64,000 bases of DNA from Flavobacterium sp. (GCF_027490375.1 NZ_JAIXYH010000033.1:1-64000); one strand, 5' to 3'. Numbered from the stretch's first letter, positions 9,275 to 18,701 are shown. Translations and numbers: made by a program. Notes: a model not told the origin generated them from the letters alone.

Positions 9275-11569
9275 TTAAAGCAGTACTCTTACAAAAATGT
9301 TAGGCGTTATTCCTAAAGAATTAAAGTCCTGAACAACGTATCTTCCCTCTGTGAGATCGGAAAAGTTGGTAAATCGCCGTTCAAATTCTTTACTAATCAC
9401 CGTTTTGTTGTTGTAAACATTATAAACCGAAAAGCCTACTTTAAAGGTGGTGTTTTTCCATGTCTGAAACTCGTAACTGCCCGACAAGTCCAATCTATGG
9501 TACGGTGATAAGTTCTCAGAATTGAAAGAAATAACTTGCGTTTGCTCATTAATCGAACTAAATGCTTTTCCAGAATGAGCAAACCAACGTGCAGTAAACG
9601 AAAAATCATTGATTTTTTTAAAGTAAGAAAAGCTAATGGCATGCTGAATATTTGAATTTATCGGAAAAAAGGCATTGTTATTTAATCCCGAAAATCGATT
9701 CTTAGAATCTTGGTACGTGTAGGTAATCCATGCGCTCCATGTTGGTCGTTTCTTTTGTATTAAAACATCAACTCCATTGGTAAACGCTTCGCCCGAGAAG
9801 ACAGTCGACACATTCTGATTGGCAAATTCAAACAAAGAAACGGTCACACCTCGCGTTTTTTTGTGGTATAAATCCAAGTCAAACACCCAATTGTTCTTTT
9901 TGTAAATGGCACCTAAAGTAGATTGGCTATTTCTTTGAAGCGGATAATTACCATCGTCGGAAATGGCCCAAACATAATTCTCTAAACTCAAATCGTTGAC
10001 TGTATTTTCGCGCACCTGACTTAAAACCTGACTTCGCTCTTCGTACGAACATTGCAAGATAAAATTGCGGGAAATCGATTTTTGAACAGATATACGCGGC
10101 TCGACGGTATTGGTCAAATTTCTATAATTTGTAAATCGAATACCTGATTGAATTTGCCATGTAGCTTTCTTTACTTTTATCATCGAATAACCCACATGAC
10201 TCAAATTAAACGCTTGTCGAAAACTTAAAACAAGACCTAAATCTTGAGTTGAAGTTTTAAAAATGTGCGATACATCATTTCCGGCAAGCTGGTAGCCAAA
10301 GTCGAAATATATAAAGGAATTAAAAATGTACTTGAAATTTGCCTCCAAACCTGAATCAACAACACGATTCAATTTTCGGTATGCCTCAAAATCAGCTGTT
10401 GAAAAAGTTTGCTTGTTGTTATAGCTAAAATCGTAAACCGAATGATGTACCAGAATTTCTTGACTAAAGCGTGCACTGAAGCGTTGAAACCATTTGAAAC
10501 TGGAACCAAAATTTGAAATGCTCATTTCCTGATTTTCCAAAACCGAATTTGCTCGAAGCGTATTGTAATTCAAATTATTTCCAATGTAGATTCCAGATAA
10601 TGAAATAGCACTACGTTCAGAAGGTTTGTAGTTTATGACGGTCCCAAAATCTTGAAATTCGAACTGATTCTGATTATTAAAATCATTGAAAACAGTGTTC
10701 TGAAAAACTTTATCCTCTAATTGTCTAAATGTTGGAGATTGAAACCGCTCTGTTATCGATTTTCGGGAAGCCATTTGCACACTTAATTTTTCCTTTACAA
10801 TCGGTATTTTAAGATCAATATCTGCATTCAAACCATTTAAACCCGCACTCATTTCTGTTTTGTCGGTAATATTGGTTGCCGATTTAATATCAATAATACT
10901 CGAAACACGCTCGCCATACTTCGGATTTACAGCTTTTGTGTAAAAATCTATCGACTGAACCAAGCTAGAATTAATGCCCGAAATCATTCCAAACAAATGT
11001 CCAGGATGATACAAGCGAATGCCGTCCCAAAGTACCAAGTTTTGATCGGCTGTACCGCCTCGAACGTGTAAACCACTTGCTGTTTCATTCGGACTTTTAA
11101 CACCCGGCAAATGCTGTAACGACAACAATACATCAGCATCAATTGTTCCGGGCAAGACGGCTAGTTTCTGACTGTAAACAGTAAATTTTTCGGTTGTTTT
11201 ATTTATTCCACTGACAACAAAACCTTCTACAATTACTTCTTCTAGTTTGTTTACTAAAGATGAATCAACAATTTCATCGAGTACAATGGCATAAAATCGA
11301 TCGTCTATTTTAACAACTTTTAGATCGGTTTGCGTTTCAATAATTTCGATGATTTCCTCGAGTGAATATTTCTTTTTAGGAAGAGAAACACGATAGTTTT
11401 GAACTAATGTTGCTACAAAAGAAAACTTGATGTTGAATTTTACTTCAACATCAAGCACAATTTTTTCTAAGGAATCTGTCTGCAGAAAAAGCTCCCGCTT
11501 AGGTACTTTTTGCGACAAACAGTTTTGCCAAAGCAACAGCAGCAAAACGATGCGCACCAATTTTCTCAT
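9275..11569 (-). CDS. TonB-dependent receptor with STN signalling domain (FecA-like)
   Basis: A 764-residue outer-membrane receptor with signal peptide MRKLVRIVLLLLLWQNCLSQ. Residues about 20-100 are a secretin/TonB short N-terminal (STN) domain of the kind that talks to a FecR anti-sigma factor. The plug follows at about 130-225 (LPGVKSPNETASGLHVRGG, LWDGIRLYHPGHLFG) and the rest is a beta-barrel ending in IFVRVLL. It is smaller than most TonB receptors and lacks an N-terminal carboxypeptidase-like domain. Its first 4 bases overlap the end of the fecR-like gene and the sigma gene is just upstream, giving a full FecI-FecR-FecA style circuit. No SusD partner is adjacent, so the ligand is unknown and need not be a glycan. 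Confidence 0.92.
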   Translation of the reverse strand: MRKLVRIVLLLLLWQNCLSQKVPKRELFLQTDSLEKIVLDVEVKFNIKFSFVATLVQNYRVSLPKKKYSLEEIIEIIETQTDLKVVKIDDRFYAIVLDEIVDSSLVNKLEEVIVEGFVVSGINKTTEKFTVYSQKLAVLPGTIDADVLLSLQHLPGVKSPNETASGLHVRGGTADQNLVLWDGIRLYHPGHLFGMISGINSSLVQSIDFYTKAVNPKYGERVSSIIDIKSATNITDKTEMSAGLNGLNADIDLKIPIVKEKLSVQMASRKSITERFQSPTFRQLEDKVFQNTVFNDFNNQNQFEFQDFGTVINYKPSERSAISLSGIYIGNNLNYNTLRANSVLENQEMSISNFGSSFKWFQRFSARFSQEILVHHSVYDFSYNNKQTFSTADFEAYRKLNRVVDSGLEANFKYIFNSFIYFDFGYQLAGNDVSHIFKTSTQDLGLVLSFRQAFNLSHVGYSMIKVKKATWQIQSGIRFTNYRNLTNTVEPRISVQKSISRNFILQCSYEERSQVLSQVRENTVNDLSLENYVWAISDDGNYPLQRNSQSTLGAIYKKNNWVFDLDLYHKKTRGVTVSLFEFANQNVSTVFSGEAFTNGVDVLIQKKRPTWSAWITYTYQDSKNRFSGLNNNAFFPINSNIQHAISFSYFKKINDFSFTARWFAHSGKAFSSINEQTQVISFNSENLSPYHRLDLSGSYEFQTWKNTTFKVGFSVYNVYNNKTVISKEFERRFTNFSDLTEGRYVVQDFNSLGITPNIFVRVLL

Positions 11570-12474
11570 TCAAATAAAACAATTTTTTCAGCACGAATTG
11601 AATAATTTGCCTGTAGCGGAATGGCTATAGATTTAACAGCAGTTTCAATGTTTGAATTAGAAAACGTGCCTGTAAATTTTACACTTTTGAATGCGGGCGG
11701 ATAATCAACCTTTTTGTTGTATTGCGCCATGAATTTTTGAATAACGACATCAAACGGCACATTTACAAAAGAAGATTCGCGATTCATCCAAGTGGGTAGC
11801 GGACTAACGTACGATTCGTTAAGAGTAAATGCCCGGCGAACACTTCGAACCGATTTGTCCTTTGTTAAAACAAATTGTTTGTCCCCTGATACAACTAACA
11901 CTTTACCTTCGTAACAATGCACTTCAAAAAAATCTTCTTCTACGATTACATTAAACTTTGTTCCTAAAACAGTTACCGTTCCTTGAGCGGTCTCAACGGT
12001 AAACGTACTTCCTTTACGCACTTCAAAATACGCTTCTCCTTTCAATTTCAAAGTTCTATTCCATTCAAATTGATTAGGATACGAAAGCTCTGATTTTGCA
12101 TTTAAGGTTACTTTAGATTGATCTTTAAGTTGAACCGTTTTCGTAACTCCGTAGTCTGAAGTTACTTTATTAGAAAAATAAAACGTTTGAAAAAGACCAA
12201 ATGCCAATAGTAAACTAGCTGCAATAGCCGTAAGTTGTACTAAACGAATCACTTTAGTGCTTTTGGTTTTTACGGTTTCCTTGTGAGCCATTTTCTCCTT
12301 TATCTTGTTGAAATTGAATTCTAGATCGGGCGTCTTAGTTTCAAACTTCTCAAGATCATTTCGCAATTTTTTAAACTGCAAGAATTCGTCCTCGGTAACC
12401 AACCGCTTTAATTCGTCGTCGGTTATTTTATTAGCCATCCAATCGGCTAAATAATGTTTATTCTCCTTATTCAT
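11566..12474 (-). CDS. FecR-family anti-sigma factor
   Basis: A 302-residue single-pass inner-membrane protein. Residues 1-45 (YLADWMANKITDDELKRLV) are the cytoplasmic sigma-binding region, and a membrane helix lies at about 82-104. The periplasmic FecR domain runs from about 110 to 200 (TVQLKDQSKVTLNAKSELSYP, GEAYFEV, GTKFNV). The C-terminal region (VPFDVVIQKFMAQYNKKV...FTGTFSN) is the DUF4974/STN-like segment that pairs with the receptor's STN domain. It lies 20 bp after the sigma gene and overlaps the receptor gene by 4 bp. The expected role is to hold the sigma factor until the receptor signals ligand binding. Confidence 0.93.
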   Translation of the reverse strand: MNKENKHYLADWMANKITDDELKRLVTEDEFLQFKKLRNDLEKFETKTPDLEFNFNKIKEKMAHKETVKTKSTKVIRLVQLTAIAASLLLAFGLFQTFYFSNKVTSDYGVTKTVQLKDQSKVTLNAKSELSYPNQFEWNRTLKLKGEAYFEVRKGSTFTVETAQGTVTVLGTKFNVIVEEDFFEVHCYEGKVLVVSGDKQFVLTKDKSVRSVRRAFTLNESYVSPLPTWMNRESSFVNVPFDVVIQKFMAQYNKKVDYPPAFKSVKFTGTFSNSNIETAVKSIAIPLQANYSIRAEKIVLFE

Positions 12475-12494
12475 TGTGTACTTTTTTTAGAAAC

Positions 12495-13022
12495 CTAAAC
12501 TGCAGCCAGTATTTTTCGAATAGATTGTAATGCCAAATGCATGCGCTTTTCAACCGCTTTTACCGACACGCCTAGGACTGTAGCTATTTCATTGTATGTT
12601 AAGTCTTCAAACCTACTCATTATAAATACTTCTCGCTGCTTTTCAGGCAACGCACTAATTGCCTTTTCTAGCTGTTTTTTTAACTCTGCCTCTTCTAAAA
12701 GAAATTCGGGCGACTCTGAATTTGCATTTTTTGGGCGCGACTGTAATTCAAAATTGCTAACTACCTTATTGTGTTTGATAACATTAAGAGATAATCGAAT
12801 AGCAGTTGTAAACAAAAACTGCTTGGCTTGTACCGGTTTTATTGAACCGCAATTTTCCCACAAAATAACAAAAGCATTTTGCGCCATGTCATCGGCACTT
12901 TCGCTATTCTTATATCTGTATGCGAGAAAATTTCGAACAGCTTTAAAATTTAATTCAAAAACCGATTTAAACACAGCTTCTTCGCACAAACAGTCGGCAG
13001 CACCGTCTTTAGATAACGTCAT
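12495..13022 (-). CDS. ECF RNA polymerase sigma factor (FecI-like)
   Basis: A 175-residue ECF sigma factor. Region 2 is at about 25-90 (FLAYRYKNSESADDMAQNAFVILW) and region 4 at about 118-170. The helix-turn-helix reads LTYNEIATVLGVSVKAVEKRMHLAL, preceded by ALPEKQREVF. With FecR and the TonB receptor immediately downstream it forms a cell-surface signalling unit. It has no obvious promoter in the 61 bp upstream, so it is probably read from the promoter in front of the Kazal lipoprotein (14151-14178), which would make the circuit autoregulated. Its likely second target is the adhesin-subtilisin operon, which carries the same motif. Confidence 0.93.
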   Translation of the reverse strand: MTLSKDGAADCLCEEAVFKSVFELNFKAVRNFLAYRYKNSESADDMAQNAFVILWENCGSIKPVQAKQFLFTTAIRLSLNVIKHNKVVSNFELQSRPKNANSESPEFLLEEAELKKQLEKAISALPEKQREVFIMSRFEDLTYNEIATVLGVSVKAVEKRMHLALQSIRKILAAV

Positions 13023-13083
13023 TCTTCTAAATAATAATTTAACATTTTTGCGAACAAAGAGTCAAAATCGATTCTATTAGATC

Positions 13084-14124
13084 TTAATTACAAAGCGAAT
13101 TAACGGTCACAGATAAAATCGCAGCATCGGGCATTTCAATGACACTTCCATTCTGTAAAATCTCAATATTTATCGGATAAACGATCGAAGCGTTACTTGC
13201 CGGATCATTTAACAGACCCAGCAATTGACTGTCCGTGTTTACATTTTCTATCGCCGCACCAACCGATACTTGAATCGGATACTGTATGTTGAAACAAATT
13301 CCCAAATATGAATTAATAGCATTGTTTCCGTCGCAAACTACAAAGTCCGAATCTGTGTAACCCTCACAATAGGCAGTACAAGCATTCGGATACAATTGTA
13401 TCTGACCCGTACTCGTTTGTACACATACAGGCTCATACACCGTCGGACAAGGGCAAATTCCATCCGGATTACATGCAAGATTCAATTCGTTATACTCGTA
13501 AACATTATTAATTTCGATGGTTTGATTGCCAGAAATCACAGAAAACGGATAAACAAAATCGTAAACAATGTTGTTTTGCGTCGGATTCGTAAACAAATCA
13601 TACAAGGCTTGCTGGCTAGCAAGGGAAACCGTTTGGCCATTCGCAGTTACAATCGACAACGGATAAACCATTTCAAAACACGAAGAACTAAAAACATAAT
13701 TATCTATCGTTGCAATTTCCTGTTCTTCAATTGTTGTCCAAAACTCAGTCTCATTCGCTACCGTTGTTGTCGAGCCTGCAGGACCAGTGACTAATTGAAA
13801 GGGAAAAGAAATTTCCGAAATATATAAATCGCTGTTTTCGTCAGATAAAACACTGAGCAAACCTGCCGTGGAAAAAACCGTTAATGTTGTTCCATTGTTA
13901 AAGGAAACATTAATCGGATAAACAAAATCAAAATCATACGTATCGCTCGAAATTGGCGCCCTTCCTGAAGCTGAGTTTGCTCTTTTTATTTCATTGAGCG
14001 CAAGGCGTAACGCAGTACTATTTTGCGTATCTACTTTATTTTCAATAGCGTCCTTATCACCACAAGAAGTAGTTATCGTCGCTAAAAAAGCCATGCAAAA
14101 AACTAAAATTCTCATTTTTTTCAT
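13084..14124 (-). CDS. Lipoprotein with YP-repeat modules and a Kazal-type inhibitor domain
   Basis: A 346-residue lipoprotein; the lipidated residue is probably Cys21 (TITTSC). The body consists of about six modules opening with a (V/Q)YP(I/L/F)xV strand, at roughly 62, 107, 150, 188, 278 and 314. Each continues with an NGxT/LxxLL-like stretch. Between modules four and five, residues about 224-264 hold a Cys-rich domain (CPCPTVYEPVC, YPNACTAYC, then a final Cys) with the spacing of a Kazal serine-protease inhibitor, including the VYEPVC...T.YPNxC signature. It is first in the sigma-FecR-TonB operon, 61 bp ahead of the sigma gene, with an ECF-type promoter. Protection of the cell against a secreted subtilisin is possible but inferred. 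The YP modules themselves I cannot assign. Confidence 0.8.
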   Translation of the reverse strand: MKKMRILVFCMAFLATITTSCGDKDAIENKVDTQNSTALRLALNEIKRANSASGRAPISSDTYDFDFVYPINVSFNNGTTLTVFSTAGLLSVLSDENSDLYISEISFPFQLVTGPAGSTTTVANETEFWTTIEEQEIATIDNYVFSSSCFEMVYPLSIVTANGQTVSLASQQALYDLFTNPTQNNIVYDFVYPFSVISGNQTIEINNVYEYNELNLACNPDGICPCPTVYEPVCVQTSTGQIQLYPNACTAYCEGYTDSDFVVCDGNNAINSYLGICFNIQYPIQVSVGAAIENVNTDSQLLGLLNDPASNASIVYPINIEILQNGSVIEMPDAAILSVTVNSLCN

Positions 14125-14150
14125 TGTAATCGTATTTCTTGTCCTTACAT

Positions 14151-14178
14151 AGACAACTTAGTCTCGTGTTACCCTACT
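14151..14178 (-). promoter_or_regulatory. Candidate autoregulated promoter of the lipoprotein-sigma-FecR-TonB operon
   Basis: On the minus strand, AGTAGGGT, 12 bases, then AGTTGTCT, ending 27 bp upstream of the lipoprotein ATG. That distance suits a -35/-10 pair with a short leader. The same boxes and spacing occur at 9093-9120. No TAnnTTTG housekeeping -7 element is seen here. Confidence 0.62.
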
Positions 14179-14322
14179 GCAATTATGTTAAATTTTATAC
14201 CTCATTTGAGATACAGCTCCAATTTTCCGACACTCAATAAAAGTGTCTGATTTTCAAATATATAAAACTTTAACTCATCGGTTAAATTCTAATGCAACTC
14301 TTGAGCGGTCTTTATTTGCTTG

Positions 14323-14415
14323 TTTTTTGGGCGTGCCCTGCAGCTTTTTCCGTTCGGCCGATGGCACTGCCGCAAAAAGCCGCCGGTCAGGCCTTTCGCT
14401 GCAAACCTGAACGCG
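14323..14415 (+). repeat. GC-rich intergenic element, TTTTTTGGGC family, copy R1
   Basis: It opens with TTTTTTGGGCG, followed by a hairpin whose arms are GCTTTTT and AAAAAGC, and then the box GGTCAGGCCTTTCGCTGCAA. The same order (T-run plus GGGC, hairpin, CT-rich box) is seen in R4 and R5 with different stem bases. A related GC-rich patch follows at about 14640-14760. Confidence 0.6.
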
Positions 14416-14774
14416 ATATAAAAATTGAAATCAGAAAATATTTAAATGGTTGATTACAAGGCGCATTCATTTGGGATACTGTAGTATCGCAAATTAATGC
14501 AACAAAGTAAGCGACCGTTTAAATGTTTAGCGAGAGCCATTTAAATAGTTCTTGTTCTGTCTTAATCTTAAGGTTTTGTTTAACAGCGATCTGATAAAGA
14601 TTTTTAATCGAGTTCAGGTTTCATGGCTTTTGTGCATTGTGCAAGCGGCTGCGGCGGCTCGGGCTTCCGCTGGTCGCCCGCGCAACCGCGCCGCTTGTCC
14701 CAATCCACTGCAAACGCTTTTCACTACAGTCCTTCACGCGGGAAAATCGTGCACAAAAGCCGTTTCCATAAAGC

Positions 14775-14809
14775 AAAAAAAATCCGCTTCATGTTACGAA
14801 ACGGATTTT
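14775..14809 (-). terminator. Rho-independent terminator after the TraR/DksA gene
   Basis: On the minus strand an 8-bp stem (AAAATCCG with CGGATTTT) closes a loop of 15 bases and runs into a T-tract. It lies about 30 bp past the stop codon of the TraR/DksA-family gene. Confidence 0.75.
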
Positions 14810-14837
14810 ATAATCTTATAAATCAATAACAAATCAA

Positions 14838-15218
14838 CTATCGTTGCATGTTTTTAGCTTCGATACTCATTGTGGCGTGCGGAACGATTTTCAAACGTTC
14901 TTTACTGATTAACTTGCCCGTTACTTTACAAACGCCGTAGGTTTTGTTTTCCACACGGAAAAGCGCATTCTTCAAATCGCGAATAAACTTTTCCTGCCGA
15001 ATCGCTAACTGCGAGTTTGCTTCTTTCGACATGGTTTCAGAACCTTCTTCGAAAGCTTTAAAAGTGGGCGATGTATCGTCTGTACCGTTGTTTAAGTCGT
15101 TCATGTACGCACTCTTGATCAAATCTAAATCAGCCTGAGCCTTCTGAATTTTCTTCACGATAATTTCTTTAAATTCCGCAAGATCTGCATCTGAATATCT
15201 TACTACTTCTTCTACCAT
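14838..15218 (-). CDS. TraR/DksA-family transcription regulator
   Basis: A 126-residue protein with an N-terminal coiled-coil hairpin (about 10-85, charged heptads) and a C-terminal remnant of the TraR/DksA zinc-finger fold (YGVCKVTGKLISKERLKIVPHAT). Only Cys97 of the usual four zinc cysteines is present; the partner positions are Thr, Pro and Ala. I recall this degenerate finger as typical of Bacteroidota members, so it is probably functional without zinc. DksA-type proteins bind the RNA-polymerase secondary channel and tune stable-RNA and amino-acid promoters, often with ppGpp. It follows ileS by 7 bp, so the two are likely co-transcribed, ending at a clear terminator. Confidence 0.88.
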   Translation of the reverse strand: MVEEVVRYSDADLAEFKEIIVKKIQKAQADLDLIKSAYMNDLNNGTDDTSPTFKAFEEGSETMSKEANSQLAIRQEKFIRDLKNALFRVENKTYGVCKVTGKLISKERLKIVPHATMSIEAKNMQR

Positions 15219-15225
15219 TTTCTAT

Positions 15226-18200
15226 CTATTTAGAAATTAATATCTGTGTTTTGATGTGATCAAATTCTATTTCAGTTCCACCGTTTAGTTCCGAAACAAA
15301 TGTAATCGACTTGCTTAAGGTTTCCGTTTGTATGTACCCTTTGTTTGCTTCCACAGCTGCTTCCAGCTCTTCATGTAACAAAAGCTGTACCGAAATTTTG
15401 TCGGTAACTTCAAATCCACTGTCTTTTCTCAGATTTTGGATTCGATTCACCAATTCGCGTGCAATACCTTCTTGTTTCAAACTTTCGGAGATCGTAATAT
15501 CGAGTGCTACCGTAGTTCCCTTGTCGGAAGCTACCAACCAACCTTCGATATCCTGAGACAGAATCTCAACATCATCTAGTGTTAAAATTATTGAATTTCC
15601 CGATAAATCAAGCGTCAGAGAACCCTCTTTTTCGATTTGAGCAATTTTTTGTGCATCGAATTTTTGTATCTCTTTGACTATCAAATTCATATCCTTACCA
15701 AACTTCGGCCCTAAAGTCTTGAAATTCGGCTTAATTTGCTTGATTAAGATGTCGGATGCATCCTCTAAAAGTAGGATTTCCTTTACATTTACCTCTGCTT
15801 TTATCAGGTCTGAAACCGCTTCAATTTGTGCTTTTTGTGCCGCATCTGTGATCGGAATCATCAGCTTTTGCAAGGGCTGACGCACTTTGATCATCTCTTT
15901 CTTACGCAGCGAAAGTACCAACGACGAAATGGTTTGCGCCTTCGCCATTTTCGCTTCAAGCGATTTATCAACAAACTTTTCAACGCTCACCGGAAAATCG
16001 GTTAAGTGCACACTAATTTGTTTCAACTGCGCAACGTTTGCCGTTAAGTTGCGGTACAAAGCATCGCTAAAAAACGGTGCTATCGGTGCCATCAGTTGGG
16101 TTACGGTTAGCAAACAATCGTACAGCGTTTGATACGCAGCAATTTTATCGGTAGCGTATTCGCCTTTCCAGAATCGGCGGCGGCACAAACGCACGTACCA
16201 ATTCGATAAGTTTTCTTGCACAAAATCCGAAATCAAACGCGCCGCTTTCGTCGGTTCGTAATCCGCGTAAGCCCGATCTACTTCGGCAATGAGGGTATGC
16301 AATTCCGATAAGATCCAACGATCAATTTCCGGACGTTCCGCTAATGGCACGTTTTCTTCTGCGTAAGCAAAACCATCGATATTGGCGTACAAAGCAAAAA
16401 ACGAATACGTATTAAATAAGGTTCCAAAAAATTTGCGACGCACTTCGGTAATGCCATCCGCATCGAATTTTAAATTATCCCACGGATTCGCATTCGAAAT
16501 CATGTACCAACGCGTCGCATCCGGACCGTGTTCTTGTATCGTCAAAAACGGATCGACAGCATTGCCTAAACGTTTCGACATTTTCTGGCCATTCTTATCT
16601 AAAACCAAACCGTTCGATACCACATTTTTGTAGGCAACCGAATCGAAAACCAAAGTTCCGATGGCGTGTAAGGTGTAAAACCAACCGCGGGTCTGATCGA
16701 CACCCTCCGCGATGAAATCGGCTGGAAACGATTTATTTCCATCGATCTTCTCTTTATTTTCAAACGGATAATGCCATTGTGCATAAGGCATGGCTCCCGA
16801 ATCAAACCAAACGTCAATCAAATCGGCTTCGCGTTTCATTGCTTTGCCCGAATCCGAAACCAATACAATACGGTCGACAACATTTTTATGTAAATCTACT
16901 TTTGCGTAATTCTCTTCAGAGAAATCGTTGGGCACAAAACCTTCGAACGGCTGTGCAGTCATTACGCCTGCATCGATTGCGCGCTGCACTTCGGCAACGA
17001 GTTCGGCAACGCTTCCTATTACTTTTACCTCGCTACCATCGTCTGTGCGCCAAATAGGCAACGGAATTCCCCAATAGCGCGAACGCGACAGGTTCCAATC
17101 GTTTGCGTTTTTGAGCCAGTTTCCAAAACGACCTTCTCCGGTTGCTTTCGGTTTCCAGTTAATGGTTTCGTTTAGGTCGAACATCCGTTCTTTAACCTCG
17201 GTCATTTTTATAAACCACGAATCGAGCGGATAATACAGTAGCGGTTCGTCGGTACGCCACGAATGCGGATAACTGTGCACGTACTTTTCTACTTTGAAAG
17301 CGCGATTTTGCTCCTTCAGCAGTATCGCAATTTCAACATCTACGCTGCGTTCCGGACGGTCGGCATCGTCGTAATATTCGTTTTTAACATATTTCCCGGC
17401 AAACGGACCCACATGCTTGGTAAAACGGCCTTGTAAATCTACCAAGGGCACTAAATTGCCAAAGTCGTCGTGCACCAACATAGGTGGTACTTCAGGTTTG
17501 GCTTCTTTGGCGGCCTTGGCATCATCGGCACCAAACGTAGGCGCCGTATGTACAATTCCGGTACCGTCTTCGGTGGTTACGAAATCGCCCGAAATAACGC
17601 GAAACGCATTTTCCGGATTTTCTGCTGGCAAAGCATATTGCAACAACTGTTCGTAACGCACGCCAACTAATTCGGCACCAGTTAGTTTTGCTAAAATTCG
17701 GTACGGAATAACTTTCGCACCGGCTTCGTATGCGGCTATTCCGGCTTCGTCGGTTTCAGTAAAATTCTTACCCAATTGCTTTCCAATAAGGTTTTCTGCT
17801 AAAACCACCACAATTTTCTCGAATGTGTATAAATTGTAGGTTTCAACCAGTACGTAACTGATTTTTGGCCCGACGGTAAGTGCGGTATTGCTCGGAAGCG
17901 TCCACGGCGTGGTGGTCCAGGCCAAGAAATACACATCGCCAAATCCTTGAAAGGCGGCTGGCAGTGTTTCGGGCAAGGCTTTAAACTGCGCCACAACGGT
18001 TGTATCGGTAACATCGCGATAACTTCCCGGTTGGTTTACTTCGTGCGAGCTGAGTCCGGTTCCTGCTTTTGGCGAGTACGGCTGTATGGTGTAGCCTTTG
18101 TAAATGAGGCCTTTATCGTAAATTTGTTTGAGCAACCACCAAACCGATTCCATGTATTTGGGTTCGTAGGTTACGTATGGGTTTTCCATATCTACCCAAT

Positions 18201-18624
18201 AGCCCATTTTTTCGGTAAGCGAATTCCACACGTCGGTATAGCGCATCACAGTGCGTTTACACGCTTCGTTGTATTCTTCAATGGAAATCGATTTTCCAAT
18301 ATCTTCTTTCGTGATGCCGAGTTCTTTTTCGGTTCCCAATTCTACGGGCAATCCGTGTGTGTCCCAGCCGGCTTTACGCTCTACTTGCTTGCCTTTTTGG
18401 GTTTGGTAGCGGCAAAAAATATCTTTCAATGCGCGCGACATCACGTGGTGAATTCCCGGCAGGCCGTTGGCGCTCGGCGGACCTTCAAAAAACACATAAG
18501 GTTGCGCTCCGTTTCTATGGGTTACACTCTTTTCAAAAACCGCTTCCGATTTCCAGAATTCCAGCGTCTGCTCGGCAATTTCGGTTAGGTTAAGTCCTTC
18601 GTAAACAGCAAAATTCTTGCTCAT
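15226..18624 (-). CDS. ileS: Isoleucine--tRNA ligase
   Basis: A 1132-residue class I aminoacyl-tRNA synthetase that charges tRNA-Ile with isoleucine. The HIGH-equivalent reads GLPGIHHVMSRA near residue 55, and the KMSKS loop is NGQKMSKRLGN. The WxTTPWTLPSN segment marks the CP1 editing domain, and a long C-terminal region follows the anticodon-binding domain. The length exceeds that of E. coli-type IleRS and fits the longer eukaryote-like class common in Bacteroidota, which is often mupirocin-tolerant (family knowledge, not shown here). The start is supported by MSKNFAVYEGLNLTEIA. The TraR/DksA gene follows at 7 bp. Upstream lies a long gene-free repetitive region. Confidence 0.98.
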   Translation of the reverse strand: MSKNFAVYEGLNLTEIAEQTLEFWKSEAVFEKSVTHRNGAQPYVFFEGPPSANGLPGIHHVMSRALKDIFCRYQTQKGKQVERKAGWDTHGLPVELGTEKELGITKEDIGKSISIEEYNEACKRTVMRYTDVWNSLTEKMGYWVDMENPYVTYEPKYMESVWWLLKQIYDKGLIYKGYTIQPYSPKAGTGLSSHEVNQPGSYRDVTDTTVVAQFKALPETLPAAFQGFGDVYFLAWTTTPWTLPSNTALTVGPKISYVLVETYNLYTFEKIVVVLAENLIGKQLGKNFTETDEAGIAAYEAGAKVIPYRILAKLTGAELVGVRYEQLLQYALPAENPENAFRVISGDFVTTEDGTGIVHTAPTFGADDAKAAKEAKPEVPPMLVHDDFGNLVPLVDLQGRFTKHVGPFAGKYVKNEYYDDADRPERSVDVEIAILLKEQNRAFKVEKYVHSYPHSWRTDEPLLYYPLDSWFIKMTEVKERMFDLNETINWKPKATGEGRFGNWLKNANDWNLSRSRYWGIPLPIWRTDDGSEVKVIGSVAELVAEVQRAIDAGVMTAQPFEGFVPNDFSEENYAKVDLHKNVVDRIVLVSDSGKAMKREADLIDVWFDSGAMPYAQWHYPFENKEKIDGNKSFPADFIAEGVDQTRGWFYTLHAIGTLVFDSVAYKNVVSNGLVLDKNGQKMSKRLGNAVDPFLTIQEHGPDATRWYMISNANPWDNLKFDADGITEVRRKFFGTLFNTYSFFALYANIDGFAYAEENVPLAERPEIDRWILSELHTLIAEVDRAYADYEPTKAARLISDFVQENLSNWYVRLCRRRFWKGEYATDKIAAYQTLYDCLLTVTQLMAPIAPFFSDALYRNLTANVAQLKQISVHLTDFPVSVEKFVDKSLEAKMAKAQTISSLVLSLRKKEMIKVRQPLQKLMIPITDAAQKAQIEAVSDLIKAEVNVKEILLLEDASDILIKQIKPNFKTLGPKFGKDMNLIVKEIQKFDAQKIAQIEKEGSLTLDLSGNSIILTLDDVEILSQDIEGWLVASDKGTTVALDITISESLKQEGIARELVNRIQNLRKDSGFEVTDKISVQLLLHEELEAAVEANKGYIQTETLSKSITFVSELNGGTEIEFDHIKTQILISK

Positions 18625-18701
18625 CTCCCGTAAATAAAAATAATTTGCGAAAGTAAGGATTTTTGCAACCGCTTGTCCGACGATTTAAAAGGTTTTGATT
18701 G

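Larger units (their letters stand above)
14125..14837. other. Gene-free 0.7-kb stretch with promoter, GC-rich repeat and terminator
   Basis: It contains, left to right, the ECF-type promoter for the lipoprotein operon, a GC-rich element starting TTTTTTGGGCG at 14323, an AT-rich spacer, a second GC-rich patch (about 14640-14760) related to the same family, and the terminator of the TraR/DksA gene. Short frames crossing the GC-rich patches do not look like proteins. Confidence 0.6.

Noticed and set aside
14519..14620. Minus-strand stretch of about 33 codons that reads like a protein C-terminus (KNLYQIAVKQNLKIK, then stop)
   Set aside because: No start codon, no ribosome site and no recognisable family; a gene remnant is possible but cannot be supported.
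17947..18588. A 213-codon plus-strand frame antisense to ileS
   Set aside because: IleS is unmistakable on the other strand; the antisense frame is a consequence of its codon use.
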